This document shows positions 1 to 6,462 of a stretch of 10,100 nt of DNA, one piece after another. Source of the stretch: Thermaceae bacterium (GTDB taxonomy: Bacteria; Deinococcota; Deinococci; Deinococcales; Marinithermaceae); contig JALVWZ010000232.1 of the NCBI GenBank assembly GCA_027023115.1, forward strand, positions 1 to 10,100, read 5' to 3'. Below the pieces are notes generated by a model. That model did no database searches. It saw only the letters and a program-made list of their open reading frames with translations, and was not told the origin of the DNA. Position 1 is the first letter of the stretch, and every line of letters begins with the position of its first letter. Both the position numbers and the translations under genes were made by a program.

Positions 1-1855
1 GAATCTGGTTGACCGGCACGATCTTACCCGGGTGGACGATGGCCGCGGTCAGCCCCGCCTGCTGTGCTTCGTGCAAGAAGACCGCGTTCAGCACCTTGCG
101 GGCCGCCGGTTTTAGGCCGAACGACACATTGGAGACCCCCAGCACGAAGCCGACCCCGGGCAGGGCGTCCTTCAGATAACGAATGGCCTCGAGCGTCGCC
201 AGCGCCAGCCGCCGGGTGTCCTCGTCGCCCTGGGTGATGGGGAAAGTGAGCAGGTCGAAGAGAATGTCTTCGGGCAAAAAACCGTGGCGCTCCACCAGCC
301 GCCGGTAGATGCGCTCGGCGATATCGAGCTTGCGCTCCACCGTCTTGGCCATGCCCCGTTCGTCGATAGTCAGCGCGACCACCGCCGCGCCGTGGGCGCG
401 GGCCAGCGCGGCTGTGCGGTCGAACTTGGCCTCGCCGTCTTCGAAGTTGACCGAGTTGACCACCGGACGGCCGGGCACGCGCTCGAGCGCCGCTGCGATC
501 ACCTCGGGCTGGGTGCTGTCGATCATCAAAGCGGCGTCCACCTCGCGCGCCAGCCGCTCGACGACATGCACCATGTCGGCCTTCTCGTCGCGGCCGGTCC
601 AGGCCACGCTGACGTCGAGCATCTGCGCCCCCGCGGCCACCTGGTCCTGAGCCAGCTCGACTATGCCGTCGAGGTCGCCAGCGAAGAGGAGCTTGCGGAA
701 CTTCTTGGAGCCGGTGGCGTTGGTGCGCTCGCCAATCATCATCACCCCGGCGTCGGGCTTGAGCTCGACCGCCTGGTAGAGACTGGCCACGGCGGCGGGC
801 TCGAGGCGGGCGGGGCGTTCGCGCTGCTGCGGCCGACCGCCCAGCGCCTCGCTGAGGGCGCGGACGTGCTCGGGCCCGGTGCCGCAGCAACCGCCGACCA
901 CGTTCAGGCCGTACTCGGTCACGAACTTGGTCTGCCAGCGAACCAGTTCCTCGGGGGTCAGGTCGTAGACGATACGGCCGCCTTCGTTGCGGGGCAGGCC
1001 GGCGTTGGGCATGCAGACGGTGGGGCGGCTGGCGCGCTCGGCGAAGACGCGGATGTGAGGGTCCATCAGGTCGGGGCCGGTGGCGCAGTTCATCCCCACC
1101 ACGTCCACCGGCAGCGACTCGAGCGCCGCCAGCGCCGCCTCGGCGTCGCTGCCGACCAGCATCTGGCCGGTGGTCTCGATCGTAACCTGGGTTTGCAGGG
1201 GCACCTCGCGGCCTTCGTCACGCATCGCCTGTCGCACCGCCTGCACCGCGCAGCGCACCTGGAGAATGTCCTGCGCGGTTTCGATCAGGACTAGGTCCAC
1301 CCCGCCGGCGATCAGGCCGCGGGCGGCGGTGCGGTAGCTCTCGAATAGCTCGTCCCAGCTGATCTGCCCCAGGCTGATCAGTTTGGTGCCCGGGCCCAGC
1401 GAGCCGGCGACGAAGCGGGGCTTTTCCGGCGTGCTAAAGCGGTCGGCGCTCTCGCGCGCCAGCCGTGCGCCGGCCTCGGCCAGCTCGCGGGCGCGGTCCG
1501 CCAGGCCGTACTCGCCGATGACGTGGGGCATCACCCCGAAGGTGTTGGTCTCGATTACGTCGGCCCCGGCTTTCAGGTAGCTTTCGTGGATCTCGCGAAT
1601 CACGTCGGGGCGGGTAAGGTTCAGAATCTCGGGGCAGCCGTCGTACTCGGCACCGCCGTAGTCTGCGGGACCAAGGTCGTACTTTTGCAGCTCGGTGCCC
1701 ATGGCGCCGTCGAAGACCATCACGCGCCGGGCCAGTTCCGCCAGATAGGGGAACTGCCGCGCCCGCTTGCTAAGGTCGTAGCGCAGTTTGGGAAGGGGCA
1801 GGTTCCCCCAGCCCGCGCCCGCGGGTGCGTGTTCGTGATCGTGACCGTGCGCCAT
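1..1855 (-). CDS. metH: Cobalamin-dependent methionine synthase, N-terminal part (truncated by window edge)
   Basis: Transfers the methyl group of 5-methyltetrahydrofolate to homocysteine through cobalamin, making methionine in the cytoplasm. The frame is open from an ATG at 1855 to the left edge, giving 618 codons of an expected roughly 1,200. Residues about 40-340 are the homocysteine-binding barrel: VFDGAMGTELQ near the start, and the zinc ligands Cys257 (GMNCATG) and Cys323/Cys324 (GGCCGTGPEH), matching the Cys plus CysCys pattern of the family. From about residue 370 the pterin-binding domain begins (GERTNATGSKKFR, then MIDSTQPEV and VNSVNFEDG) and runs to IVHPGKIVPVNQ at the edge. The cobalamin and AdoMet-reactivation domains would lie outside the window. 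The start is supported by GGAGGGG 7 nt upstream. Odd: a His-rich N-terminus (MAHGHDHEHAP) precedes the barrel. Identity is firm; only completeness is unknown. Confidence 0.95.
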   Translation of the reverse strand, partial: MAHGHDHEHAPAGAGWGNLPLPKLRYDLSKRARQFPYLAELARRVMVFDGAMGTELQKYDLGPADYGGAEYDGCPEILNLTRPDVIREIHESYLKAGADVIETNTFGVMPHVIGEYGLADRARELAEAGARLARESADRFSTPEKPRFVAGSLGPGTKLISLGQISWDELFESYRTAARGLIAGGVDLVLIETAQDILQVRCAVQAVRQAMRDEGREVPLQTQVTIETTGQMLVGSDAEAALAALESLPVDVVGMNCATGPDLMDPHIRVFAERASRPTVCMPNAGLPRNEGGRIVYDLTPEELVRWQTKFVTEYGLNVVGGCCGTGPEHVRALSEALGGRPQQRERPARLEPAAVASLYQAVELKPDAGVMMIGERTNATGSKKFRKLLFAGDLDGIVELAQDQVAAGAQMLDVSVAWTGRDEKADMVHVVERLAREVDAALMIDSTQPEVIAAALERVPGRPVVNSVNFEDGEAKFDRTAALARAHGAAVVALTIDERGMAKTVERKLDIAERIYRRLVERHGFLPEDILFDLLTFPITQGDEDTRRLALATLEAIRYLKDALPGVGFVLGVSNVSFGLKPAARKVLNAVFLHEAQQAGLTAAIVHPGKIVPVNQI

Positions 1856-1891
1856 CTCCAGTCCCCTCCGGGGCAGGCAAAAAGTATAGCA
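1856..1891 (-). promoter_or_regulatory. metH promoter (extended -10) and ribosome binding site
   Basis: Read on the minus strand, TGC-TATACT (1891-1883) is an extended -10 element. The expected start of transcription is near 1876, giving a leader of about 20 nt that carries GGAGGGG 7 nt before the metH ATG. There is no good -35 at 17 nt, consistent with an extended -10 promoter. The leader is too short for a cobalamin or SAM riboswitch. The -10 box directly abuts the stem of the upstream terminator. Confidence 0.5.
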
Positions 1892-1911
1892 GACGCCGGT
1901 GAGCGTCTGCT
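1879..1911 (-). terminator. Intrinsic terminator after the 132-aa gene
   Basis: A perfect 9-bp inverted repeat (AGCAGACGC / GCGTCTGCT, 1888-1896 and 1903-1911) closes a 6-nt loop. On the minus strand it is followed after ATAC by five T residues. It sits 18 nt beyond the stop codon of the minus-strand gene ending at 1929. The T-tract is offset from the stem by a few bases, so termination may be incomplete. The same bases contain the candidate metH -10. Confidence 0.55.
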
Positions 1912-1928
1912 GGCTGGTTCTTGGCTCC

Positions 1929-2327
1929 TCAGGCGGCGTAGAGTTTCGGGTCTGCCAAAGCGGCGCTGGCCAGGACGCGCTCGAGCGCCTTGTCCGCCGG
2001 CATTTCGTCGAGCGCCTCGTAGACGTCGGGCGGCAGGGTGGCTTCTTTGAAGCGACGTACCCCGGCCTTGCGCAGGCGCTCGATCAGCGCCGCCAGTGCC
2101 TCGGAGCCTTCCCGGCCCAGGCCCGGGCCAAAGGCCTCCTCGGTGAAGAAGACGTGCTTACCGGCCACCAGCAACACCCGGTAGCGGGCGTTCTGACGGT
2201 CGCCTTGGTGGTCGGTAACGACCACGACGGTCAGCGAGGGAAAGTGCAGCTTCTTGAGCTTGGGTTCCAGCGCCTCCAGCGTCTGCTTGGGCATGCCTTT
2301 GAATCCGATGATTTCCATGAACCTCAT
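1929..2327 (-). CDS. Hypothetical protein, 132 aa
   Basis: Not recognised as any named family. The product (MRFMEIIGFKGMPKQTLE...) has no signal peptide or membrane segment, so it is probably cytoplasmic. Residues about 28-68 look like beta strands (LTVVVVTDH, RYRVLLVAGKHVFF). The rest is helical and rich in Ala, Glu and Arg (EALAALIERLRKAGV; PADKALERVLASAALADP), which suggests a small alpha/beta fold. The frame extends upstream to 2420, but that part crosses the protease terminator and is Arg-rich nonsense. The ATG at 2327 has GGAG 8 nt before it and is preferred. The ATG three codons later (2318) lies 7 nt after CAGAAT, a weak -10-like hexamer, and could be a leaderless start instead. It stands alone between two terminators, downstream of the protease and upstream of metH. 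Coding is likely because the frame is long, balanced and properly bounded; no function is proposed. Confidence 0.75.
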   Translation of the reverse strand: MRFMEIIGFKGMPKQTLEALEPKLKKLHFPSLTVVVVTDHQGDRQNARYRVLLVAGKHVFFTEEAFGPGLGREGSEALAALIERLRKAGVRRFKEATLPPDVYEALDEMPADKALERVLASAALADPKLYAA

Positions 2328-2373
2328 TCTGAAGGCTCCGGGCCGCCGGCGCCAGTGCTGGCTGTCCCTGCCC

Positions 2374-2404
2374 GAAAAACAGGACCGCCCCCGACGGGGG
2401 CGGC
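2374..2404 (-). terminator. Intrinsic terminator after the S41 protease gene
   Basis: A perfect 8-bp GC stem (CCGCCCCC / GGGGGCGG, 2385-2392 and 2396-2403) with a 3-nt loop begins 18 nt past the protease stop codon. On the minus strand it is followed by TCCTG and five T residues (2379-2375). This is a textbook rho-independent terminator apart from the short spacer before the T-tract. Confidence 0.75.
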
Positions 2405-2421
2405 CTGCGTGAGATCGCAAC

Positions 2422-3843
2422 CTAAGCAGGTAGCAGGAGAATCCAGCTGCCGTCGTCGCTGAGGATCAACATGGCCCCGTGGGAGCCGTCCAGCACCGGC
2501 GTGGCACGCACGGCCCGGGAGCCGGCCGCCCCCAGGATCTCCAGCGCCTTCTTGAGGATGGCGTCGTGCTGCGGGTCTACCAGGGCCTCTCCCTGAACGT
2601 CGGAGAGCTTGCGCGGCGGCAGCTCCTCGCTAAAGCTGAACTTGCCGTCCTTGTCGGCCACTGCGGTGTACGTCTTGCCGTTTACCACCAGCTCGACCTT
2701 GGTCCCGGGCTTTACGCCTACGCCCTCGAAGGCCAGCGGAGTGGGGAAGCGATTGTCGCGAACCTCGACGTCGGGGGTGATGCCGTGCTTGTGGATCGAG
2801 CGCTTCTTGGGGGTTAGCCACTCGAAGGTGACCAGGGTCAGCTCGCCGCCATTGGCCAGGGTGAAGACGTTTTGCCCCACGCCCTTGCCGAAGGTTTGCT
2901 CGCCGATGATCTTGGCGCGCTCGTCGTCTTGCAGGGCCCCGGAGACGATCTCCGAAGCCGAGGCGGAGCCGTGGTTGACCAGCACCACCATCGGCCCGTC
3001 CCAGTAGGTGCGCGGTCCCGCTTCGCAGTAGGCGCGGGTGGAGCGGCGGTCGCGGGTGTAGACGATTACTCCCTTCTTGAGGAAGGCGTCGGCCACCTGG
3101 CAGCCCTGGTCGAGCAGGCCGCCGCCGTTGTCGCGCAGGTCGAGAATCAGCTTTTGCGCCCCCTGGGCCTTGAGGTCGTCCACGGCTTTGCGCAGCTGGT
3201 CGTTGACCTTGACGTTCAGGAAGGTCTCGATAGCCACGTAGCCCACCTTGCCGGGGAGCATGGCCTTACTTACCGAAACTATCTCGATTTTGCGGCGCAC
3301 GATCTGGAACTTGAGCAGGGCGTTGGCGCCGGAGCGGCGGACGCCCAGGGTCACCTTGGTGCCCTTGGGGCCACGAATCTTGGCGACGATGTCGTAGAGG
3401 GAGAGCTTGCTAACGTCTTCGCCGTTGACCTCGACGATCACGTCGCCGATGCGCAGGCCGGCCTGGAAGGCGGGGCCACCGCGGAAGACGTTGACTATCT
3501 TGGCGCCGGTGCCGTCGGGGTTGGCCGGGGCGATCTGGACGCCGATGCCGTAAAACTCGCCGTGGACGTCTTCGTTACGTATTTCCACGTCGCGCGGCGG
3601 GCTGTAGCTGGTGAAGGGGTCGTCGAGGGCGTTGACCATGCCCCCAATGCCCCCCTCGAGCACCTTCTTGGCCATTTTCTTGTCGAAGGGCTTGAGGTAG
3701 TTTTGCTGCATTATCTCGAAGGTTTCGCGGATCGCCTTACCGTCGGGGCTGCGGTCGAAGGATATTACCCCAACCTGAGCCAGGGCGATGGCCGCCACGA
3801 TCAGGGCGAGGCCGCCTGCAATAGCGATTCGGCGCTTAGTCAT
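2422..3843 (-). CDS. ctpA: S41 family C-terminal processing peptidase (CtpA/Prc type), exported
   Basis: A serine protease that cleaves near the C-termini of envelope proteins. Its 473 residues comprise a signal or anchor segment at about 5-26 (ending AIALAQ), a helical region carrying the family motif DDPFTSY (74-80), a PDZ domain at about 98-171, and the S41 catalytic core at about 195-361. The catalytic Ser is S295 in GSASASE and the general base is K320 in TFGKG. Their 25-residue spacing equals that of E. coli Prc Ser430/Lys455. RDNGGGLLDQ (238-247) is the usual strand-and-loop motif. Unusual: after the core ends at HGITPDVEV there is a tail of about 110 residues, including KPGTKVELVVNGKTYTAV, DPQHDAILKKALEIL and a hydrophobic end (GSWILLLPA). 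The start has no good Shine-Dalgarno, but a TAGAAT box lies exactly 6 nt upstream, implying leaderless translation. It is divergent from ftsE and ends in its own terminator. Confidence 0.93.
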   Translation of the reverse strand: MTKRRIAIAGGLALIVAAIALAQVGVISFDRSPDGKAIRETFEIMQQNYLKPFDKKMAKKVLEGGIGGMVNALDDPFTSYSPPRDVEIRNEDVHGEFYGIGVQIAPANPDGTGAKIVNVFRGGPAFQAGLRIGDVIVEVNGEDVSKLSLYDIVAKIRGPKGTKVTLGVRRSGANALLKFQIVRRKIEIVSVSKAMLPGKVGYVAIETFLNVKVNDQLRKAVDDLKAQGAQKLILDLRDNGGGLLDQGCQVADAFLKKGVIVYTRDRRSTRAYCEAGPRTYWDGPMVVLVNHGSASASEIVSGALQDDERAKIIGEQTFGKGVGQNVFTLANGGELTLVTFEWLTPKKRSIHKHGITPDVEVRDNRFPTPLAFEGVGVKPGTKVELVVNGKTYTAVADKDGKFSFSEELPPRKLSDVQGEALVDPQHDAILKKALEILGAAGSRAVRATPVLDGSHGAMLILSDDGSWILLLPA

Positions 3844-3855
3844 GCGCGCATTCTA
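3844..3855 (-). promoter_or_regulatory. Leaderless-type -10 box for the S41 protease gene
   Basis: On the minus strand TAGAAT (3855-3850) is followed by GCGCGC and then the ATG. Transcription starting about 7 nt after the -10 would begin at the A of the start codon. No Shine-Dalgarno sequence is well placed, and no convincing -35 is seen. Confidence 0.5.
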
Positions 3856-3912
3856 ACCTTGCCGAATGAGAACTGAGAGGTGCCCTCACGCCCGCTCCTC
3901 ACCCGCTTGCGG

Positions 3913-3918
3913 TATCGT
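3913..3918 (+). promoter_or_regulatory. Possible -10 box for ftsE
   Basis: TATCGT lies 9 nt before the preferred ftsE ATG. No Shine-Dalgarno sequence is present in the 20 nt before that ATG, so a leaderless or very short-leader mRNA is plausible. No -35 is evident. Only 84 bp separates the ftsE start from the divergent protease start, so both promoters must lie in this interval. Confidence 0.3.
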
Positions 3919-3927
3919 GTAGCCAGT

Positions 3928-4611
3928 ATGATCCACTTCCACCGGGTTTCCGTGGAATACCCGCGCACCAAGACGATGGCCCTCTACAACGTCAACATGG
4001 CGGTCAAGAAGGGCGAGTTCGTGTTTTTGGTGGGCCACTCGGGGGCCGGCAAGTCCACTTTGCTTTCTTTGGTGCTGAAGCGGCTCGAGCCCACCTCGGG
4101 GGCGGTCTACGTGGCCGGCCAGAGCCTGGCCAACCTGCGCGGGCGGCGGGTGGCGCTGCATCGCCGCAACGTCGGCATGGTCTTTCAAGACCACCGCCTT
4201 CTGGACGACCTGACCGTGGAAGAGAACCTGGCCTTCGTGCTGCGGGTCCTGGGAGTGGAGCGCAACGCCTGGAAGAAGCGCATCATCCGCGTTTTACGCA
4301 CCGTCGGCATAGCCCACAAGCGGCGCGCCTACCCCTATCAGCTCTCGGTGGGCGAGGCGCAGCGGGTGGCCATTGCCCGGGCCATCATCGGGCGGCCGCC
4401 GGTGGTTCTGGCGGACGAGCCTACCGGCAACCTCGACCCGGAAAACGCCGTTCAGGTTTTGGAGATATTCAAGGCCATTCACGCCGCCGGCACCACGGTA
4501 ATCATCGCCACCCACTCGCGCGAGCTGGTGGAGGCCTACCCGCAAAGGGTGGTGGTGCTCCGGGCCGGGCAGGTGGTGCGCGACGAGAAGAGCGGACACT
4601 ACGCCCTCTAG
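3928..4611 (+). CDS. ftsE: Cell division ATP-binding protein FtsE
   Basis: The cytoplasmic ABC ATPase that pairs with FtsX at the divisome and drives activation of peptidoglycan hydrolases through EnvC-type partners. Its 227 residues match FtsE in length. Walker A is GHSGAGKS (36-43), the Q-loop is FQDHRLL (Q87, typical of FtsE), Walker B is VVLADEP (159-165), the D-loop region is GNLDPE and the H-loop is H196. The signature is LSVGEAQR (139-146) where LSGGEQQR is usual: Gly to Val and Gln to Ala. The frame runs upstream to 3880, but family alignment ([12 protein letters not shown]) puts the start at 3928. The expected partner ftsX does not follow. It lies 1.8 kb away on the opposite strand (start 7325), and hpf follows ftsE instead, 55 nt downstream. 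Identity as FtsE rather than another small ABC ATPase rests on length, the Q-loop region and the nearby ftsX. Confidence 0.9.
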   Translation: MIHFHRVSVEYPRTKTMALYNVNMAVKKGEFVFLVGHSGAGKSTLLSLVLKRLEPTSGAVYVAGQSLANLRGRRVALHRRNVGMVFQDHRLLDDLTVEENLAFVLRVLGVERNAWKKRIIRVLRTVGIAHKRRAYPYQLSVGEAQRVAIARAIIGRPPVVLADEPTGNLDPENAVQVLEIFKAIHAAGTTVIIATHSRELVEAYPQRVVVLRAGQVVRDEKSGHYAL

Positions 4612-4666
4612 GGCGGTGTAAAATAACTGTAGGGTACAACTCGAGCGGGAGCCGAAAGGAGGACGT
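4612..4666 (+). promoter_or_regulatory. hpf leader: strong ribosome binding site and possible internal promoter
   Basis: AAAGGAGG sits 4 nt before the hpf ATG, a near-perfect Shine-Dalgarno. Two -10-like hexamers lie in the gap, TAAAAT (4619-4624) and TAGGGT (4630-4635), without a good -35. A 5-bp hairpin (CGCCC/GGGCG, 4602-4615) spans the ftsE stop codon but has no T-tract. Independent transcription of hpf is possible but unproven. Read-through from ftsE is equally plausible. Confidence 0.35.
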
Positions 4667-5221
4667 ATGAACATCTACAAGCTCGTAGGTCGCGACGTTG
4701 ACATCACCGACGCCCTCAAGAGTTACGTGGAGCGCAAGACCGAGCGGCTCGACCGTTACTTCGACCAGATCGTCGATGCCAAGGTGGTGCTTTCGCTCGC
4801 AGGCAGTCCCCACGTCGAACGGCGGGCCAAGGCCGAGATCCAGCTCAATGTGCCCGGCGGCTTGATCAGGGTCGAAGAATCGGACCCCGACATGTACGCC
4901 GCCATTGACCGCGCCGTGGAGGTGCTCGAGAAGCAGCTCAAGCGCTTCAAGGGTCGTCTTTTGGGCAAGCGCCACAGCGGTCTGGGCGCGCCCCCGTCCC
5001 CGCCGCCCTTCGCCGAAGAGCCGGAAGAAGAGGCCTTTGAACCCGAGATCGTCCGCGTCAAGCGCTTCGAGATGAAGCCGATGACCCCCGAAGACGCCGC
5101 CTTGCAAATGGAGGCTTTGGGGCACAACTTCTTCGTGTTCCGCAACGCCGATACCGAGGAAATAAACGTTATCTACCGCCGCCACGACGGCAACTACGGA
5201 CTAATCGAGCCCGGCGCCTGA
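4667..5221 (+). CDS. hpf: Long-form ribosome hibernation promoting factor (HPF/RaiA family)
   Basis: Binds the 30S decoding region during stress or stationary phase and, in the long form, joins two 70S ribosomes into inactive 100S dimers. At 184 residues it has the length of long HPF. The N-terminal ribosome-binding domain spans about 1-98 (MNIYKLVGRDVDITDALKSYV; RAKAEIQLNVPGG; DMYAAIDRAVEVLEKQLKRFK). A Pro/Glu-rich linker (about 102-125) follows. The C-terminal dimerisation domain spans about 126-182 (IVRVKRFEMKPMTPEDAALQM, then GHNFFVFRN and INVIYRRHDGNYGLIEP). The start is fixed by an excellent Shine-Dalgarno. It follows ftsE on the same strand and ends at a hairpin shared with the convergent envC-like gene. 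The pairing with a division ATPase is unusual and may simply reflect local rearrangement. Confidence 0.95.
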   Translation: MNIYKLVGRDVDITDALKSYVERKTERLDRYFDQIVDAKVVLSLAGSPHVERRAKAEIQLNVPGGLIRVEESDPDMYAAIDRAVEVLEKQLKRFKGRLLGKRHSGLGAPPSPPPFAEEPEEEAFEPEIVRVKRFEMKPMTPEDAALQMEALGHNFFVFRNADTEEINVIYRRHDGNYGLIEPGA

Positions 5222-5239
5222 ACGCTATTCGCAGTTTTG

Positions 5240-5259
5240 GGGCCCGCTCCGGCGGGCCC
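5240..5259. terminator. Shared hairpin between convergent hpf and envC-like gene
   Basis: A perfect 8-bp stem (GGGCCCGC / GCGGGCCC, 5240-5247 and 5252-5259) with TCCG loop fills the 38-nt space between the two converging stop codons. Neither strand has a continuous T-run. The plus side continues TTAGTAGTACTT, which is partly T-rich, and the minus side continues CAAAAC. It most likely acts as a weak bidirectional terminator or mRNA 3'-end stabiliser. Confidence 0.6.
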
Positions 5260-6462
5260 TTAGTAGTACTTGGAGGGGTCGACCGAAACCAGCCGCCGGC
5301 CCTGGTTGACGAGAACGCTGAACCACATCTCGTTGGGCGGGATCATCGCCGAGCCGCCCAGGTAGCCGATTATCTGCCCCTGCTCGACGATGTCGCCGGT
5401 GCGTACCAGCGGTTCCTGCAGGTTGACGTAGCGGGTGAGCAAGTTGTCGGAGTGGAGGATTATCACCGTCCAGCCGTAGTTGGCGTAGAAGGCGGCGGCG
5501 TAGACCTGGCCGGCGGCGGCGGCGCGTACCGGTGCGTAGTCCTGACCGGCGGCGATCACCTGCCAGGTGTTGTTGTCCGCGCCAAAGGGGTCGACGATGC
5601 GCCCGCCCGGAATGGGGAAGAGGAGGCGGCCGATCAGCTCGCGGGGGACGTCGAAGGTGGGCGGCGGTTTGCCGGCGGCGCGGGCGGCGGCCTCCTGGCG
5701 GCGGCGCTCTTCCTCCAGCCGCTTCTTTTCGGCGGCCAGCTTGGCGGCCAGGTCCTGCATTTGCTGCTCTAGCTGCTCGGCGGCCTTGTTCAGCTCGACC
5801 ACGCGCACTTCCTCGCTCGCCTTTTGCTTTTTGAGGTCGGCCAGAACTCGCCGGTACTCGGCCCGCTTGCGCTTAAGGGCGGCAATACGCTCTTCGCGCT
5901 CGGCTTTTTTCTGCTTCAACTCGGTGACCAGGCTCAGCAGCCTTTCCTTGGCGGCCTGCAGCTCGTGCACCAGCGAGGTCAGCGTTTCCACCAGCTGCAC
6001 GTCGCTGGCGCCCAGGTACTGGACCCAGCCGGCGCGCATGAGCAGGTCGGTAAAGGAGCGCGACCGCAAAAGCGGCAGGTAGCGGCCGGCGCGTTCGCGG
6101 TAGAGCTTTTCGACCAAGCGGGTCATGCGCGTCTTCAGACGGCCGAGGCGCGACTCGAGAGTGGATATTTCCTTTTGGGTATCAGCAATTTGCGACTCGA
6201 GGCCGTCGATGCTGCGAGTCAGGTCGCGCTTTTCGTTTTCCAGACGGGTAATCTCCCGGCCAATCTTGTTCAGCTGGCGCAGCTGCCGCTCTACCGCTGC
6301 GCCCAGTTTCTTGATGCGCGCCTCGGCCTGGCGCGCCGCCTCCAGCCGTTGGGCGCGGAGCTGTTCGGCGTGTTTGATGGCCTGGTTGAGTTCCTCCAGC
6401 GAGCTCTGCGCGGGCGCGGCCGCGGAGACCAGCAACAAGAGTAATACCAGCAGCCGCTTCAT
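5260..6462 (-). CDS. EnvC-like murein hydrolase activator: coiled coil plus degenerate LytM/M23 domain
   Basis: An exported protein predicted to couple FtsEX to cell-wall hydrolases during division. The 400 residues begin with a signal peptide (MKRLLVLLLLLVSAAAPAQS). A long Lys/Arg/Glu-rich coiled coil (about 21-260) follows, interrupted at about 126-160 (GRYLPLLRSRSFTDLLMRAGW). A Pro linker leads to a C-terminal LytM-like domain (about 283-400). The catalytic zinc ligands appear to be lost: the first HxxxD position reads A304...D308, the YAHL position reads YVNL (N347), and the HLHFE position reads EMWFS (E378, W380). That pattern fits a non-enzymatic activator like E. coli EnvC, not a working endopeptidase. 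Its ATG overlaps the ftsX stop (ATGA), so the two are translationally coupled. Assignment as EnvC-like is strong by architecture and context; which hydrolase it activates is unknown. Confidence 0.88.
   Translation of the reverse strand: MKRLLVLLLLLVSAAAPAQSSLEELNQAIKHAEQLRAQRLEAARQAEARIKKLGAAVERQLRQLNKIGREITRLENEKRDLTRSIDGLESQIADTQKEISTLESRLGRLKTRMTRLVEKLYRERAGRYLPLLRSRSFTDLLMRAGWVQYLGASDVQLVETLTSLVHELQAAKERLLSLVTELKQKKAEREERIAALKRKRAEYRRVLADLKKQKASEEVRVVELNKAAEQLEQQMQDLAAKLAAEKKRLEEERRRQEAAARAAGKPPPTFDVPRELIGRLLFPIPGGRIVDPFGADNNTWQVIAAGQDYAPVRAAAAGQVYAAAFYANYGWTVIILHSDNLLTRYVNLQEPLVRTGDIVEQGQIIGYLGGSAMIPPNEMWFSVLVNQGRRLVSVDPSKYY

Noticed and set aside
24..890. A 288-aa minus-strand open frame, Arg/Gly-rich
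   Set aside because: It overlaps metH in another frame on the same strand, while metH has full domain motifs. The product is low-complexity and typical of a GC-rich shadow frame.
284..1294. A 336-aa plus-strand open frame antisense to metH
   Set aside because: Antisense reading of a GC-rich gene. No domain or ribosome binding site; the metH frame explains the sequence.
2872..3876. A 334-aa plus-strand open frame antisense to the S41 protease
   Set aside because: It mirrors the protease gene, and the Ala/Val/Leu/Asp-rich product is an antisense artefact. The protease has an intact catalytic dyad and PDZ domain.
4602..4615. Terminator at the end of ftsE
   Set aside because: The stem is only 5 bp, spans the stop codon, and is not followed by a T-run.
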